The translations under genes and the position numbers were made by a program. From an uncultured Latescibacterota bacterium (GTDB taxonomy: Bacteria > Latescibacterota > UBA2968 > UBA8231), in assembly GCA_951813615.1 (NCBI GenBank), contig OX638377.1, positions 620,001 to 684,000 on the forward strand: DNA of 64,000 nucleotides, given 5' to 3'. The notes beneath the pieces are model-generated. The model had not been told where the DNA came from, ran no database searches, and saw nothing but the letters and a program-made list of their open reading frames with translations. Positions 50,568 through 60,140 of the stretch are shown here, piece by piece (positions within the stretch are counted from its first letter, which is position 1; each line of letters opens with the position of its first letter).

Positions 50568-51845
50568 ATGATGAAGCTGGCGCAGCGTTTGGTTTCTCAC
50601 TTGACACCCCCCCTTGTGATGATTGCAGGGTTGCTGCTGGCGACCTTTGGCATGGCCTGTCTGGGCGGGCAGGATGCCCCCGAGCCAAATGACGGCGGCA
50701 GGGAAATGAATACGCCGCACCCGGCAACAGCGCAGGAAGAAGGCCACGAGGACCCCGGGTTTTCCGACGACTACGTCCTTTTTGGTCAATCCGCCGCGTT
50801 CACCGGGCCGGCCCGGGAATTGGGCAAGGCGATGCGCTTGGGAATTGAGGCGGCATTCCACGAGGCCAATCAGGAGGGAGGCGTCCACGGTCGCGAACTG
50901 AAGCTCAAGGCGTTGGATGACGGCTATGAAACCGACTTTGCCGCTTCCAATACGCAACATTTGATTGAGAATGAAGGGGTATTCGCGCTGATCGGAGCGG
51001 TGGGCACACCCACGTCCCGCGCTGCATCACCGCTGGCCCAGACTGCCGGGGTGCCCTTCTTGGCTCCGTTCACGGGGGCCGAGTTCTTGCGCGACCGGGA
51101 GTTGGACAATGTGCTCAACGTCCGCGCATCGTACTACCAGGAAACCGAGGAGATGGTGGCGCGGCTCACCGAGGATTTGGGGATCACCCGCGTTGCCGTC
51201 CTCTATCAGGATGATTCCTTCGGCTTGAACGGGCTGGAGGGCACGCAATTGGCACTGGAGCGCCGGGGCCTGGAGCCGGTAGCGGCCTCGCACTACCCAC
51301 GCAATACCCGTGCTGTGAAGGGAGCCGCGCTCAAAATCACCGCGGCCAATCCGGAAGCGGTGATCATGATTGGCTCCTACAAGCCGGTGGTCAAGACCAT
51401 AGAGTTGGTGCGGCGGGAGTTGGACCCGGTATTCATGACGGTCTCCTTCGTGGGGAGCAACGCTTTGGCGAACGAGTTGGGGCCCGCCGGGGCCGGTGTG
51501 TACGTTACGCAAGTAGTTCCTCTCCCCGCTGACGAAAATATCCCCGTGGTGGCTCGATATCACAGCGCCCTCTCCGAGTACGACCCCCAAGCGGAACCCG
51601 GGTTCGTTTCGTTGGAAGGGTATCTGGCCGGACGCTTGGCCGTCGCCGGTCTCAAAGCCTGCGGCCCCGACCTGAGTCGAGCGTGCCTGCTCCACGCGGT
51701 GCGAGGTGCCGGCACCATAGAAATTGACGGCATGCAGCTCAAATACGGGCCGGACGATAACCAGGGATCCGACGCCGTGTTCTTGACCGTGATTGGTACG
51801 GACGGCAAGTACCACGGGGTCGAAAAACTGAGCGGCCCGTACTAA
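50568..51845 (+). CDS. Solute-binding lipoprotein, branched-chain amino acid (LivJ/Peripla_BP_6) type
   Basis: 425 residues. Lipobox FGMAC with Cys near residue 31, then a linker and the ligand-binding fold: FGQSAAFTGPARELGKAMRLGIEAAFHEANQEGG, GAVGTPTSRAASPLAQTAGVPFL and VAVLYQDDSFGLNGLEG. This group binds amino acids or amides outside the inner membrane. No ABC permease or ATPase gene is adjacent; the next gene is a cation antiporter. ATG at 50568 has GGAGGAG upstream. Confidence 0.88.
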   Translation: MMKLAQRLVSHLTPPLVMIAGLLLATFGMACLGGQDAPEPNDGGREMNTPHPATAQEEGHEDPGFSDDYVLFGQSAAFTGPARELGKAMRLGIEAAFHEANQEGGVHGRELKLKALDDGYETDFAASNTQHLIENEGVFALIGAVGTPTSRAASPLAQTAGVPFLAPFTGAEFLRDRELDNVLNVRASYYQETEEMVARLTEDLGITRVAVLYQDDSFGLNGLEGTQLALERRGLEPVAASHYPRNTRAVKGAALKITAANPEAVIMIGSYKPVVKTIELVRRELDPVFMTVSFVGSNALANELGPAGAGVYVTQVVPLPADENIPVVARYHSALSEYDPQAEPGFVSLEGYLAGRLAVAGLKACGPDLSRACLLHAVRGAGTIEIDGMQLKYGPDDNQGSDAVFLTVIGTDGKYHGVEKLSGPY

Positions 51846-51879
51846 GACCCCCCAAACGGCACCTACGGAGAACTTCAAG

Positions 51880-53637
51880 ATGTCCATGGAAGGCTTTTCG
51901 CTCCAAGCGATAGTGGATCTGTTTAGATCCGCTGGGCACACGCATGAACTACACCAATCGCTGTTGACGCTTGGGATGCTCATCATCGTCGCCAAGTTGG
52001 CCGAGGGCGTTTTTCGCCGGCTGCGGTTGAACGCCATCATCGCCTATGCGGCGACAGGTATGTTTCTTGGGCCGGTCATGGAACAGACCGGCATCTGGTG
52101 GATTGAGTCTTCGCTGCACCTCGAGTTGGTTTTGGCGCTGGGTGTGTTCATATTTTTTTTCCTGATAGGCCTGGACGAAGTGGACATTTCCAGTTTCATG
52201 TCGTCCCTCAAAGGCCATTACTTCCTCGCGGCCGTACTGTCCGTGAGCGTGTCACTAAGCATTTCGATGCTGGTCACCACCGATTTAGTTTTCGATTTCG
52301 GACTGAAACTGAATTTCACCGAGTCGCTGGCGTTGGCCGGCGTGCTGTCGATGACCAGTCTGGGCATCGTGGCCAAGGTGCTGACGGACGGCGGATACCT
52401 GAAACAGCCGGTTGGACTGCAAATTTTCACGGTGGTGATCATCGCCGAGTTGATTGCCCTGCTGCTGATCGGCTTCAGCATCGGCGAACACGCCCACCAA
52501 GTTTCGCCTGTCGGCATACTGATTTTGCTGGGCAAAGTGGCCGGTTTTTCGGTGGTGACCTGGGTATTGTCGTCGCGGGTGCTGCCGCCGTTAGTGGCGC
52601 TGTTGCAGCGGGTGATCCAGGTGCCGCAACTCTCCTTGGGTCTGCTGCTTGGCATGCTCTTCCTGATAGTGTACGGCGCGGAAGCAGTGGGACTCCACGG
52701 CTCACTGGGTGCTTTACTGTTCGGGGCGTCGCTGTCGAGCCTTCCCTACCAAGTGCAGCGGGAGATCATCCCAGGGATTCGCAGCGTGGCCGAGGGGTTT
52801 TTCGTGCCCCTGTTCTTTGCTTCCGCCGGATTGAGCTTCAGCTTTACCTTCGCAACCTTGCCGCTGGGGGCCATGGCGGGGCTGGCGCTGATCCCATTGC
52901 TCGGCAACTTCACCGGCGCTTTCATCGGCGCTTACGTGTCCCGCCTCGCCGTTCCCTACGCCGTGGCCACCGGGCTGATGGGTAAGGGAGTGGCTGAAAT
53001 CGCGCTGCTGCTGGTTATGTGGAATTCTGGAATCATTGACGAGGTGGTTTTCTCATTCTTGGTGCTGGTCATGTTCTGCTACATCCTGTTCATGCCGGCG
53101 GTGATCAACTTCGCGGTGGGTCGGGCCAGCCGCAGGACCGACCTGCCAGCGCAACTTGACGACATTCCGTTGGGAATAGTCCGCTTCGCGCTGGAAGACA
53201 TCAAGATTGATGACATTCTGGACCGCTCGCAGCGGCATCCTGCGTCTTCGGTCACAGTGCGTGATTTCACGGAGCAGTGGATCGTTCCGCACCAGCCCCA
53301 CTACGTCGTGGCAGATAAGGAAGCGCTGGTCGGGATCGTGTCCCTGGAGATGCTCCGCTACCTGCCTAAGGACGCTTGGGGCAAGACCCAGCTCGACGCT
53401 GTGGTACGCCGCGAAACTCCATTGGCCTATCCTGATGAGCAAGTCGAAGACGTGCTGCAGCGTATGTCAGAAAGTTCTCTTTCCGTCATGCCCGTCGTGG
53501 AAAGGGATTCGGAAAAGTTTTTGGGCGCGGTCACCAGCAGCGACATCATCCAGCTCATGACCATGGAGACTATGGGCGAGAGCAGACCGCCGCACCGGCA
53601 GGTCAAGACCTCGACGCGGTCTCGGCAGAATCATTAA
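51880..53637 (+). CDS. CPA2-type cation:proton antiporter with C-terminal CBS domains
   Basis: 585 residues. Around twelve membrane helices in the first 410 residues include the family blocks NAIIAYAATGMFLGP, FFFLIGLDEVDISSF, GLHGSLGALLFGASLS and FVPLFFASAGLSF. The cytoplasmic C-terminus holds two CBS domains (VGIVSLEMLRYLPKD, SLSVMPVVERDSEKFLGAVTSSD), which usually sense adenine nucleotides. It lies 34 bases behind the binding lipoprotein, so the two are co-transcribed. Possibly sodium or potassium efflux; ion specificity is not readable. Confidence 0.88.
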   Translation: MSMEGFSLQAIVDLFRSAGHTHELHQSLLTLGMLIIVAKLAEGVFRRLRLNAIIAYAATGMFLGPVMEQTGIWWIESSLHLELVLALGVFIFFFLIGLDEVDISSFMSSLKGHYFLAAVLSVSVSLSISMLVTTDLVFDFGLKLNFTESLALAGVLSMTSLGIVAKVLTDGGYLKQPVGLQIFTVVIIAELIALLLIGFSIGEHAHQVSPVGILILLGKVAGFSVVTWVLSSRVLPPLVALLQRVIQVPQLSLGLLLGMLFLIVYGAEAVGLHGSLGALLFGASLSSLPYQVQREIIPGIRSVAEGFFVPLFFASAGLSFSFTFATLPLGAMAGLALIPLLGNFTGAFIGAYVSRLAVPYAVATGLMGKGVAEIALLLVMWNSGIIDEVVFSFLVLVMFCYILFMPAVINFAVGRASRRTDLPAQLDDIPLGIVRFALEDIKIDDILDRSQRHPASSVTVRDFTEQWIVPHQPHYVVADKEALVGIVSLEMLRYLPKDAWGKTQLDAVVRRETPLAYPDEQVEDVLQRMSESSLSVMPVVERDSEKFLGAVTSSDIIQLMTMETMGESRPPHRQVKTSTRSRQNH

Positions 53638-53657
53638 GGCGGCGAAAAGGAGAAAAC

Positions 53658-54872
53658 ATGAAAATCACGGATCTCAAATGCGCGGTCATCGGCAACAACC
53701 CGGTCGTGCGCATCAATACCGACGAGGGCATTTACGGCCTCGGGGAAGTCGAGGCGAGCAAGTCCTACCTCAAGCCCCACGTGCTGTTCTACAAGGACCG
53801 CATCCTCGGGCAAGACCCGACCGATGTCGAGCGGGTGATGCTCAATATCCGCCGCTTGGGCAGCTTCAAGCCTTGGGGCAGTGCGGTCAGCGCGATTGAA
53901 ATGGCGCTGTGGGACATTGCCGGCAAGGCCGTGGGCGCGCCGGTGTACAAGCTGCTCGGCGGCAAAATCCGCGATCGCGTGCGGGTGTACAATGGCGCGG
54001 TGCGCTTCCCCATGGCACCCGCCCGCTCGCCCGCGGAGGGTGGCCGCCCGCCCGAGGACTACGCGGACAACATGCAGCACATGATAGAGGCACCGCAGAA
54101 GTTTAGCATCATCAAACAGGGCCTCGCCTTCCACGGTGGGCGGATCACTGAGTCGCCCAAACATTTCTACGGCACTCACCAAGCCGGCCCGGGCCACGCC
54201 AATCGCGGCCCTTTGAGCGAGCGCGGCCTCAACTACATCGTCGATTGCATCCGCGCGATGAAGGAAGTGTGCGGCGACGAGGTTGGTTTGGCGCTGGACT
54301 TGGGACCGGGTTTTCTGGTGCCGGATGCGCTGCGCTTGGCGCGGGCGGTGGAAGACCTCAACGTGGCGTGGCTGGAGGACATGCTGACCGGTGATTACGT
54401 GCCCTACGTGTCGGCGGATCACTACCGCGAGGTCACGCAGAGCACCTCGACGCCGATCCACACGGGTGAGCAGATTTACTTGCGGCACAATTTTCAGGAT
54501 CTGATCGAGAAGCGCGCCGTGGATGTCATCGGCCCGGATCCCTGCGACATCGGCGGCATCGCCGAGCTAAAATGGGTGGCTGAATACGCCGATATGCACG
54601 GCATCCTCATGGCTCCCCACGGCGTGCTCGACGGCCTGTTGGGTTTGGCGGCTTTGGTGCAGGTCGCGGCGACGCTGCCACAAAACTACATTGCCTTTGA
54701 ATATCCAACTGGGCATCCCGAGTGGTGGTACGATATCGTCACGGGCTTGCCCGACCCGATTGTGGTCGATAGCCACATCGCCGTTTGGGACGCGCCTGGG
54801 ATGGGCGTCGATCTAATCGCCGAAGAAGCGCGGCGCTATCTGCGCGAGGAAGACGCCGATTTCTTCGACTAA
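53658..54872 (+). CDS. Enolase-superfamily sugar-acid dehydratase (mandelate racemase-like)
   Basis: 404 residues. N-terminal capping domain (VVRINTDEGIYGLGEVEA, WGSAVSAIEMALWDIAGKAVGAPVYKLLGG), then the barrel with metal ligands D in GLALDLGPGF, E in VAWLEDMLTGD and E in PIHTGEQIY. The H in MAPHGVLDG is the likely general acid/base. GKIRDRVRVYNG is typical of galactonate/mannonate dehydratase relatives. Substrate probably an aldonate or uronate. Ribosome-binding site AAAAGGAG. First gene of a three-gene operon. Confidence 0.88.
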   Translation: MKITDLKCAVIGNNPVVRINTDEGIYGLGEVEASKSYLKPHVLFYKDRILGQDPTDVERVMLNIRRLGSFKPWGSAVSAIEMALWDIAGKAVGAPVYKLLGGKIRDRVRVYNGAVRFPMAPARSPAEGGRPPEDYADNMQHMIEAPQKFSIIKQGLAFHGGRITESPKHFYGTHQAGPGHANRGPLSERGLNYIVDCIRAMKEVCGDEVGLALDLGPGFLVPDALRLARAVEDLNVAWLEDMLTGDYVPYVSADHYREVTQSTSTPIHTGEQIYLRHNFQDLIEKRAVDVIGPDPCDIGGIAELKWVAEYADMHGILMAPHGVLDGLLGLAALVQVAATLPQNYIAFEYPTGHPEWWYDIVTGLPDPIVVDSHIAVWDAPGMGVDLIAEEARRYLREEDADFFD

Positions 54873-54897
54873 TAGAGATAGAGTAGAAAGGAAAGGT

Positions 54898-55866
54898 ATG
54901 CGCGCGGCCCAACTAATCGCCCCGCGTCAGTGGGAGATTATCGAGACGGACAAGCCCAAACCAGTCGGCGATCAGATGCTCGTGCGGATGGAGCGGGTCG
55001 CGGTTTGCGGCAGCGATAAGCCGCCGTTTTGCGGCCCCCACAAGCGCTATCCGCAGCCGCCCGGAGCCACTGGACACGAAGGTATGGGCGTAGTTGAAGC
55101 CTGCCCATCGGGGCGCTATCGGGAGGGGGAACGGGTGCTGTTGTGGGGGTTTGACCGGGGGCTTTTCCAGGAGTACGTCTTGGCTAAGGACGACGGCGGC
55201 TGCATCCGCCTGCCCGGCGACCTGCCCGAGGAAAAGGTGCTGATGAGCCAGCTTTTGGGCACGGTGATCCACAGCTTCTACAAGCTGGGCAACATCATCG
55301 ACCGCGATGTGGTGGTGATCGGCCAAGGGCCAGTGGGGCTGCTGTTCAATGCGGTGCTGCGCAACCTCGGCGCGCGTCGCATCATGGCGATCGATCCGCT
55401 GCCGTACCGCTTGGAGGTGGGCCGTCAGATGGGGGCCACGCACGCGATTTGCTCGGCATCCCAAGACCCAGTCGCTGCGGTCGCCGAGATCACCGGCGGT
55501 GCCATGGCCGGTCTCGCAATCGAGGCCGTGGGCGTGGCCGAGACCTTGAGCCTCGTACCGGATCTTTGTTATCGCAACGCGGAGGTGATCTGCTTTGGCG
55601 TTCCGGACAAGGACCATGTCGAGGGCTTGATGACGGTCAGGCTGTTGGATCTGTTGCGCCAGGAACTGCGCTTGATTTTCTCGATTGGCCCCAATCCCGA
55701 CCGCGACTACCGGCCGGCGCTCGCCTGGATCGTTCAGGGGCGCATCGACGTGGGGCCGATCGTCAGCCACGTCCTGCCCTTTGCCGAGATCCAGCAAGCC
55801 TTTGCCATGGCCTTCGACGATCCCGAGCCGCACCAAGCCCTGAAGGTCGTGCTCAAGTTTCCCTGA
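54898..55866 (+). CDS. Zinc-type MDR alcohol/polyol dehydrogenase
   Basis: 322 residues. Catalytic zinc ligands C and H/E in VAVCGSDKPPF and TGHEGMGVVEA. The NAD-binding motif is VVVIGQGPVGLLFNAV. The structural zinc lobe with four cysteines is missing, and the protein is shorter than typical ADH. Likely oxidises the polyol or sugar that feeds the flanking dehydratases. It is spaced 25 bases from each neighbour with a good ribosome-binding site. Confidence 0.87.
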   Translation: MRAAQLIAPRQWEIIETDKPKPVGDQMLVRMERVAVCGSDKPPFCGPHKRYPQPPGATGHEGMGVVEACPSGRYREGERVLLWGFDRGLFQEYVLAKDDGGCIRLPGDLPEEKVLMSQLLGTVIHSFYKLGNIIDRDVVVIGQGPVGLLFNAVLRNLGARRIMAIDPLPYRLEVGRQMGATHAICSASQDPVAAVAEITGGAMAGLAIEAVGVAETLSLVPDLCYRNAEVICFGVPDKDHVEGLMTVRLLDLLRQELRLIFSIGPNPDRDYRPALAWIVQGRIDVGPIVSHVLPFAEIQQAFAMAFDDPEPHQALKVVLKFP

Positions 55867-55890
55867 CTCTAAGCGGAAAGGCATCCAGTC

Positions 55891-57129
55891 ATGCAGGTTA
55901 CCCAAATCGAAGTTCACGAGATCACGCTGGCCTATCACGATTGGATCGCCTACCCGCTCAACCACTACTACGGTCCTGCACACCGCACGGTGTACATCGC
56001 CCACACGGACGACGGCCGGATTGGCCTCGGCGAGAGCGGGGGTGCCGAGCCGCAGGAGACCATCGACCAATACGTCGGCAGCAACCCCTTTGACTGGATC
56101 GGCGACGAGACCTCGCTGGGGTTGGGCACGGCTATGTACGATCTGATGGGGCAGGCCGCTGGCGTCCCTGTGTATAAGCTGTTCGGCCAGAAGTATCGGT
56201 CGTTTGTACCCGTGGGTGCTTGGACCGTATCGACCCATCCCGAGCACATGGCCGAGACTGTAACCCGCTACGCAGCGCAGGGCTACACTTGGCTCAAGTA
56301 CCACCTCTCGCCGTTTGAAAACGTCTTTGACCAGACCGAGGCCATGCAGGCGGTCGCGCCGCCCGGCTTCAAGATCCACTACGACTTCACCATGCACGGC
56401 ACGGACGACCACATGCCCGAGTTGGTGGAAAAACTAGCGGCATACCCGATTGCCGGTTGCTTTGAAGACCCGTTGCCGCCCGGGGACATCGAGGGCTACA
56501 TCGACCTGCGCAAGCGGGCCAAACGGCCCATCGTCTTGCACCACTTCCCACTGGGGGCCACCTACGAGGTGTTGATGGAGCCGGCCGATATCTACATGCT
56601 CGGCCACTCGAAAATCGGCGATGCTATGCGCCGTGCTGGCTTGTTTGCCGCGGCGGGCAAGCCCTTCATGCTGCAAAACGTCGGCGGTGCCATCACCCGC
56701 GCCATGGTCGTACACATGATGGCCGCCGCGCCCACGGCCACCTTCCACTGCCACAACGATTACGAGGTCTGGCAGAGCGACGTAGTAGAAGAGCGGCTGG
56801 ACCCGATCAACGGCTTGGTGCGAGTGCCGGAAAAGCCGGGGTTGGGGCTGACTTTGGACCGGGAAGAATTGGAACGGCTGAAAGCGCTAGAGCTGCCCGC
56901 ACAGGACAAGTGGATCATCAAATCGCGCTTCAAAAACGGCACCCGCATGTACAACATCGCCGATCCGGCCAACTCGATTTTCATGGTGCGGCCCGACCGC
57001 AACCGCCTAATGCCCATGAGCTACGCCGCGCCCATTGAGACCGAGTATTGGGACGACGACGGGACGGAGGAGTACCGGGCGATGTTCAGCAGGATTGAAC
57101 GCGAGGGGATCGTGCTGGAGCGGGCGTAG
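55891..57129 (+). CDS. Enolase-superfamily enzyme, mandelate racemase/muconate lactonizing-like
   Basis: 412 residues. The cap domain has YVGSNPFDWIGDETSLGLGTAMYDLMGQAAGVPVYKLFG. The barrel has K in YTWLKYHLSP (KxK-like position), D in IHYDFTMHGTDDH, E in GCFEDPLPPGD; the third acid position is less clear (LHHFPLGATYE). FMLQNVGGAITRAMVVHMMAA and HCHNDYEVWQ follow. It is only distantly related to the first dehydratase of the operon, so it probably has another substrate or acts as epimerase. Confidence 0.82.
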   Translation: MQVTQIEVHEITLAYHDWIAYPLNHYYGPAHRTVYIAHTDDGRIGLGESGGAEPQETIDQYVGSNPFDWIGDETSLGLGTAMYDLMGQAAGVPVYKLFGQKYRSFVPVGAWTVSTHPEHMAETVTRYAAQGYTWLKYHLSPFENVFDQTEAMQAVAPPGFKIHYDFTMHGTDDHMPELVEKLAAYPIAGCFEDPLPPGDIEGYIDLRKRAKRPIVLHHFPLGATYEVLMEPADIYMLGHSKIGDAMRRAGLFAAAGKPFMLQNVGGAITRAMVVHMMAAAPTATFHCHNDYEVWQSDVVEERLDPINGLVRVPEKPGLGLTLDREELERLKALELPAQDKWIIKSRFKNGTRMYNIADPANSIFMVRPDRNRLMPMSYAAPIETEYWDDDGTEEYRAMFSRIEREGIVLERA

Positions 57130-57160
57130 GGATTTGGCGACGGCTAGCTAAAAAAGCGGA

Positions 57161-58408
57161 TTACTTCCAACGCGCCCTTACATCGAACTCGATTAGCTCC
57201 TTCTTAGAATTGCGCTTCCTGATGGGAACGTACTCCACGTTGGAGAATCCGAGTTGGGACAACATCTCCGCATAGATTTGCTCGACGGGAACTAAGACTC
57301 CATAGAACGTTGAATTGCCGACAATGTAGTGAATTCTCGCCCCATTGTTGAGTACGCCGATCAGCGATTGAAAGTGGCTCCACATATCGCTGAAGTACTT
57401 CGACACGTAGTTTGCCAAAAGTTGGCTATTCTTGTTTTCTGCTTTTCTGATTCCTTCTACTGCATCGTTCAGAAGTTCAGATTGGAATCCGTGCCCGTGC
57501 GATGGAGCCGTCCATTTTCCTAGTCTGCTGGTAGCAATCCCCCAAGTTCCTCCAATAGCTTCCCAATCCATTTCTCCGGCATCTCGGCCATCCACGAGAT
57601 AGCCGAGCCAGTACATGTATGGACGAAGCTCGCGGATATACGACATCCGATTAGCGTACGGAGGCGAAGTAATGACGCAATCGACTAAGTCGACATCTTT
57701 TTTTGTAAGCTGGCGAGAGTCGGCGAGGAGGACGCGTACCCGACCCGCCGGATTTTCCCTCGCTCCCCCCAGAACAAAGCTCAGATTTTTAATAAAAATT
57801 CCGCACAAGTCGATATTGAAATCAAAAGTCGCCTGAACGTCCAACTTAAAAGACATGGACTGGTGATTAAAGGCGGCATTGGAGAGATGGATCAGCGTCC
57901 GACAGAACGCGGCTAAAAGCAGAGAACGTTGCTTGGTTTGTTTGGCAAATCTGGTATCTATGGCACCTTTTAGGGCACAAAGAAAATCGAGTGTGGAGGC
58001 GTTCCACCACCGTTCAATGTTGTGCATACGTGGTATCGACACGCTTGGTGTCCTGCCGTGGCGAATATCGTCAGCCATCGCATGGCCAGCCTGAGTCAGT
58101 TCGGAGATCACTTGTGTAGAATAAGTGTCGGTCTTGGTGCGACTGAACCAGACCAGAAAGGGATTGATTTCCACAGTGACTGCGGAGTGACCGTGATACG
58201 CCGCACAGAGAGCGGTCGTCCCGGTCCCGCAAAAAGGATCGAAAACATTGATTTTGGAGATGCCTTCGTAAGCTAGCAGAATTTCGTCGACAATTTTGAG
58301 CGAGTAAGCAGGAGTCAGACGCAGCCAACCATGCCGCCCGGATTCGGCGTTGTGCCTGTGGGTGTAATCTGCCCTTTGTGCGAGTGAACGTCGAAGCTTC
58401 TCGGTCAT
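57161..58408 (-). CDS. Type II DNA methyltransferase (amino-methylating)
   Basis: 415 residues. SAM motif INVFDPFCGTGTTALCAAYHG near residue 55, catalytic motif DCVITSPPYANRMSYIRE near residue 245. TSPPY with motif I first is commonly seen in N4-cytosine methylases. The ATG overlaps the nuclease stop as ATGA, so both are translated together. Lower GC than its neighbours; probably acquired. Confidence 0.88.
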   Translation of the reverse strand: MTEKLRRSLAQRADYTHRHNAESGRHGWLRLTPAYSLKIVDEILLAYEGISKINVFDPFCGTGTTALCAAYHGHSAVTVEINPFLVWFSRTKTDTYSTQVISELTQAGHAMADDIRHGRTPSVSIPRMHNIERWWNASTLDFLCALKGAIDTRFAKQTKQRSLLLAAFCRTLIHLSNAAFNHQSMSFKLDVQATFDFNIDLCGIFIKNLSFVLGGARENPAGRVRVLLADSRQLTKKDVDLVDCVITSPPYANRMSYIRELRPYMYWLGYLVDGRDAGEMDWEAIGGTWGIATSRLGKWTAPSHGHGFQSELLNDAVEGIRKAENKNSQLLANYVSKYFSDMWSHFQSLIGVLNNGARIHYIVGNSTFYGVLVPVEQIYAEMLSQLGFSNVEYVPIRKRNSKKELIEFDVRARWK

Positions 58409-59211
58409 GACGACGGCTCCAGCAGTTTGCCCAGAATCGAGTCGATTTTACTTTTCAGGGTATCCTGATTTCGGCTGAAAAATCCCGCCAAGTCATAACC
58501 GACGATCTCTTGTAGAAAATCGTAGGTTGATGACAAAGGGTCCGATGCCCCGATTACACCGGTAAGGATGGACCACTTTCGAGCCCTGTATCGCAACAGG
58601 ATGTCCGAGTCGATCTGCGTGGATAGGATTAAGGCGCAAGGTAGATAGGCTTGCGCATAGGCGTTCGTAGCGTTGACTATATCGGCGTTCTGTCTCTTAG
58701 AGTCCTTGCTTTTGTAACCTTGGCGAATCTCGAAGACAGCGCCCTTCAAGGTTGCAGATACGTCAGAATCTACGTTTGCAAGGCTTGCCGAGTCCTTCAT
58801 CCATTGGTGAAAACGCCCACGAGAGGCTTCGTCTCCGACCTTGTCCAAAATCACCCTCCCGTCGAGGTGGAGCTTCCTCGTCTTGCCATCGGATGTTGGG
58901 ATTTCATAAGACCAGTTCGCGTCTTCTGCGGAAAGCCCTAGGTAATCCTGCAAGATAGTGCGAATCAACTCTTCGCATCCAATCCCGATCTGTCTGTAAA
59001 CGCTTGTCATACCGCCCGCTGCCTTATGTGCGGCGTACATCAACGGATTGTCAAGGCCGAACCAAGAATAGAAGGGATCGCTGCCATAAAGTGCTTGGAA
59101 TTCGTCCAACGACAGGCCCTTAGTTTTGCTTCCTCGTCCGAATTTTGGCCTGTATTTTTCGGATACTCGAATGCGTTTGAGTACAATCTGTAAATATTTT
59201 TCGTCGTTCAA
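58405..59211 (-). CDS. Type II restriction endonuclease, possibly CfrBI-like
   Basis: 268 residues. A conserved block [14 protein letters not shown] and [21 protein letters not shown] contains the probable acid/lysine active site (D, then E and K). [13 protein letters not shown] is near the C-terminus. I recall this block from the CfrBI (CCWWGG) family, but this is from memory. The start is TTG at 59211, overlapping the msrB stop (TTGA), so the pair is attached to the end of the msrB operon. Confidence 0.72.
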   Translation of the reverse strand: MNDEKYLQIVLKRIRVSEKYRPKFGRGSKTKGLSLDEFQALYGSDPFYSWFGLDNPLMYAAHKAAGGMTSVYRQIGIGCEELIRTILQDYLGLSAEDANWSYEIPTSDGKTRKLHLDGRVILDKVGDEASRGRFHQWMKDSASLANVDSDVSATLKGAVFEIRQGYKSKDSKRQNADIVNATNAYAQAYLPCALILSTQIDSDILLRYRARKWSILTGVIGASDPLSSTYDFLQEIVGYDLAGFFSRNQDTLKSKIDSILGKLLEPSS

Positions 59212-59621
59212 GAGTTTTCACCTTCCTGCTCGCGCTCGAATTTGAGCGACGCTGAGTTCATGCAGTAGCGCAGGCCGGTCGGCTGGGGCCCGTCGGGGAA
59301 GACATGGCCGAGGTGGGCGTCGCACTGGCTGCACAGCACTTCGGTGCGCACCATGCCGTGGCTTGCGTCGCGTTCCTCGGCGACCTTGTCCGCGGCGATG
59401 GGCTGCCAGAAACTGGGCCAACCAGACCGCGAATCGTACTTGGTCTCCGAACTGAACAGCTCGCTGCCGCAGCAGACGCAGCGATAGACCCCCTGCTCCT
59501 TGTTGTCGCATAGCTCGCCGGTGAAGGCGCGCTCGGTGCCCTTCTGCCGGGTTACTTGGTACTGCTCTTCAGTGAGCTCCTCCCGCCACTCGGCTTCGCT
59601 TTTGACGATTTTTTTCTCCAT
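59208..59621 (-). CDS. msrB: Peptide methionine-R-sulfoxide reductase
   Basis: 137 residues. [22 protein letters not shown], the zinc CxxC pairs ([21 protein letters not shown]) and catalytic Cys in [13 protein letters not shown] are all present; it is the cysteine form. Repairs oxidised methionine. It follows a flavin reductase by 28 bases on the same strand. The stop overlaps the start of the restriction endonuclease. Confidence 0.96.
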   Translation of the reverse strand: MEKKIVKSEAEWREELTEEQYQVTRQKGTERAFTGELCDNKEQGVYRCVCCGSELFSSETKYDSRSGWPSFWQPIAADKVAEERDASHGMVRTEVLCSQCDAHLGHVFPDGPQPTGLRYCMNSASLKFEREQEGENS

Positions 59622-59648
59622 TGTAGCATCCCTTTCTCTTGGGTTAGT

Positions 59649-60122
59649 CTAATCGGCTAACTCGGCGTATTGCCCGCCGAAGAAGATCAGCGGTGCGCCG
59701 CTGCCCACCTCGCCGGCGAGGCATTCGCCGATGAACATATCGTGGTCGCCCGCGCCCGCGATGTCCACTAGCTTGCAGTCCACATAGGCCAAGGCGTCGG
59801 CCAAAATCGGCGCACCGGTTTGGGCCACTTTGGTCGCCAGATCCGCAAAGTCCTTGGGGCCGCGCTGGGCAAAGCGCACGGAGAGGTCCTCCTGCTCCCG
59901 TTTGAGGATGTTGATGGCAAAGCCCTCGGCTTTTTGCAACAGGCCGTGCATGGACGCGCTTTTGTCAACGGAGACCACCACCAGCGGCGGCGCCAGCGAC
60001 AGCGACATGACCGCGTTGGCCGTCATGCCCCACAGTTGGCCGTCGCAGGAGGTGGTCACCACGGTGACGCCGGTGGCAAAGCGGCCCATGATTTGCCGTT
60101 GCAGCAGAGGATCAAACGCCAT
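59649..60122 (-). CDS. Flavin reductase-like FMN-binding protein
   Basis: 157 residues, split-barrel flavoprotein. MGRFATGVTVVTT, WGMTANAVMSLSLAPPLVVVSVD and FAINILKREQEDLS are the family blocks; GDHDMFIGE follows. Supplies reduced FMN or FAD to a partner monooxygenase, or acts as a stand-alone NAD(P)H:flavin reductase. Lies between the iron alcohol dehydrogenase (18 bases) and msrB. Confidence 0.9.
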   Translation of the reverse strand: MAFDPLLQRQIMGRFATGVTVVTTSCDGQLWGMTANAVMSLSLAPPLVVVSVDKSASMHGLLQKAEGFAINILKREQEDLSVRFAQRGPKDFADLATKVAQTGAPILADALAYVDCKLVDIAGAGDHDMFIGECLAGEVGSGAPLIFFGGQYAELAD

Positions 60123-60140
60123 CGCGCGTTTCCTTTCGCT

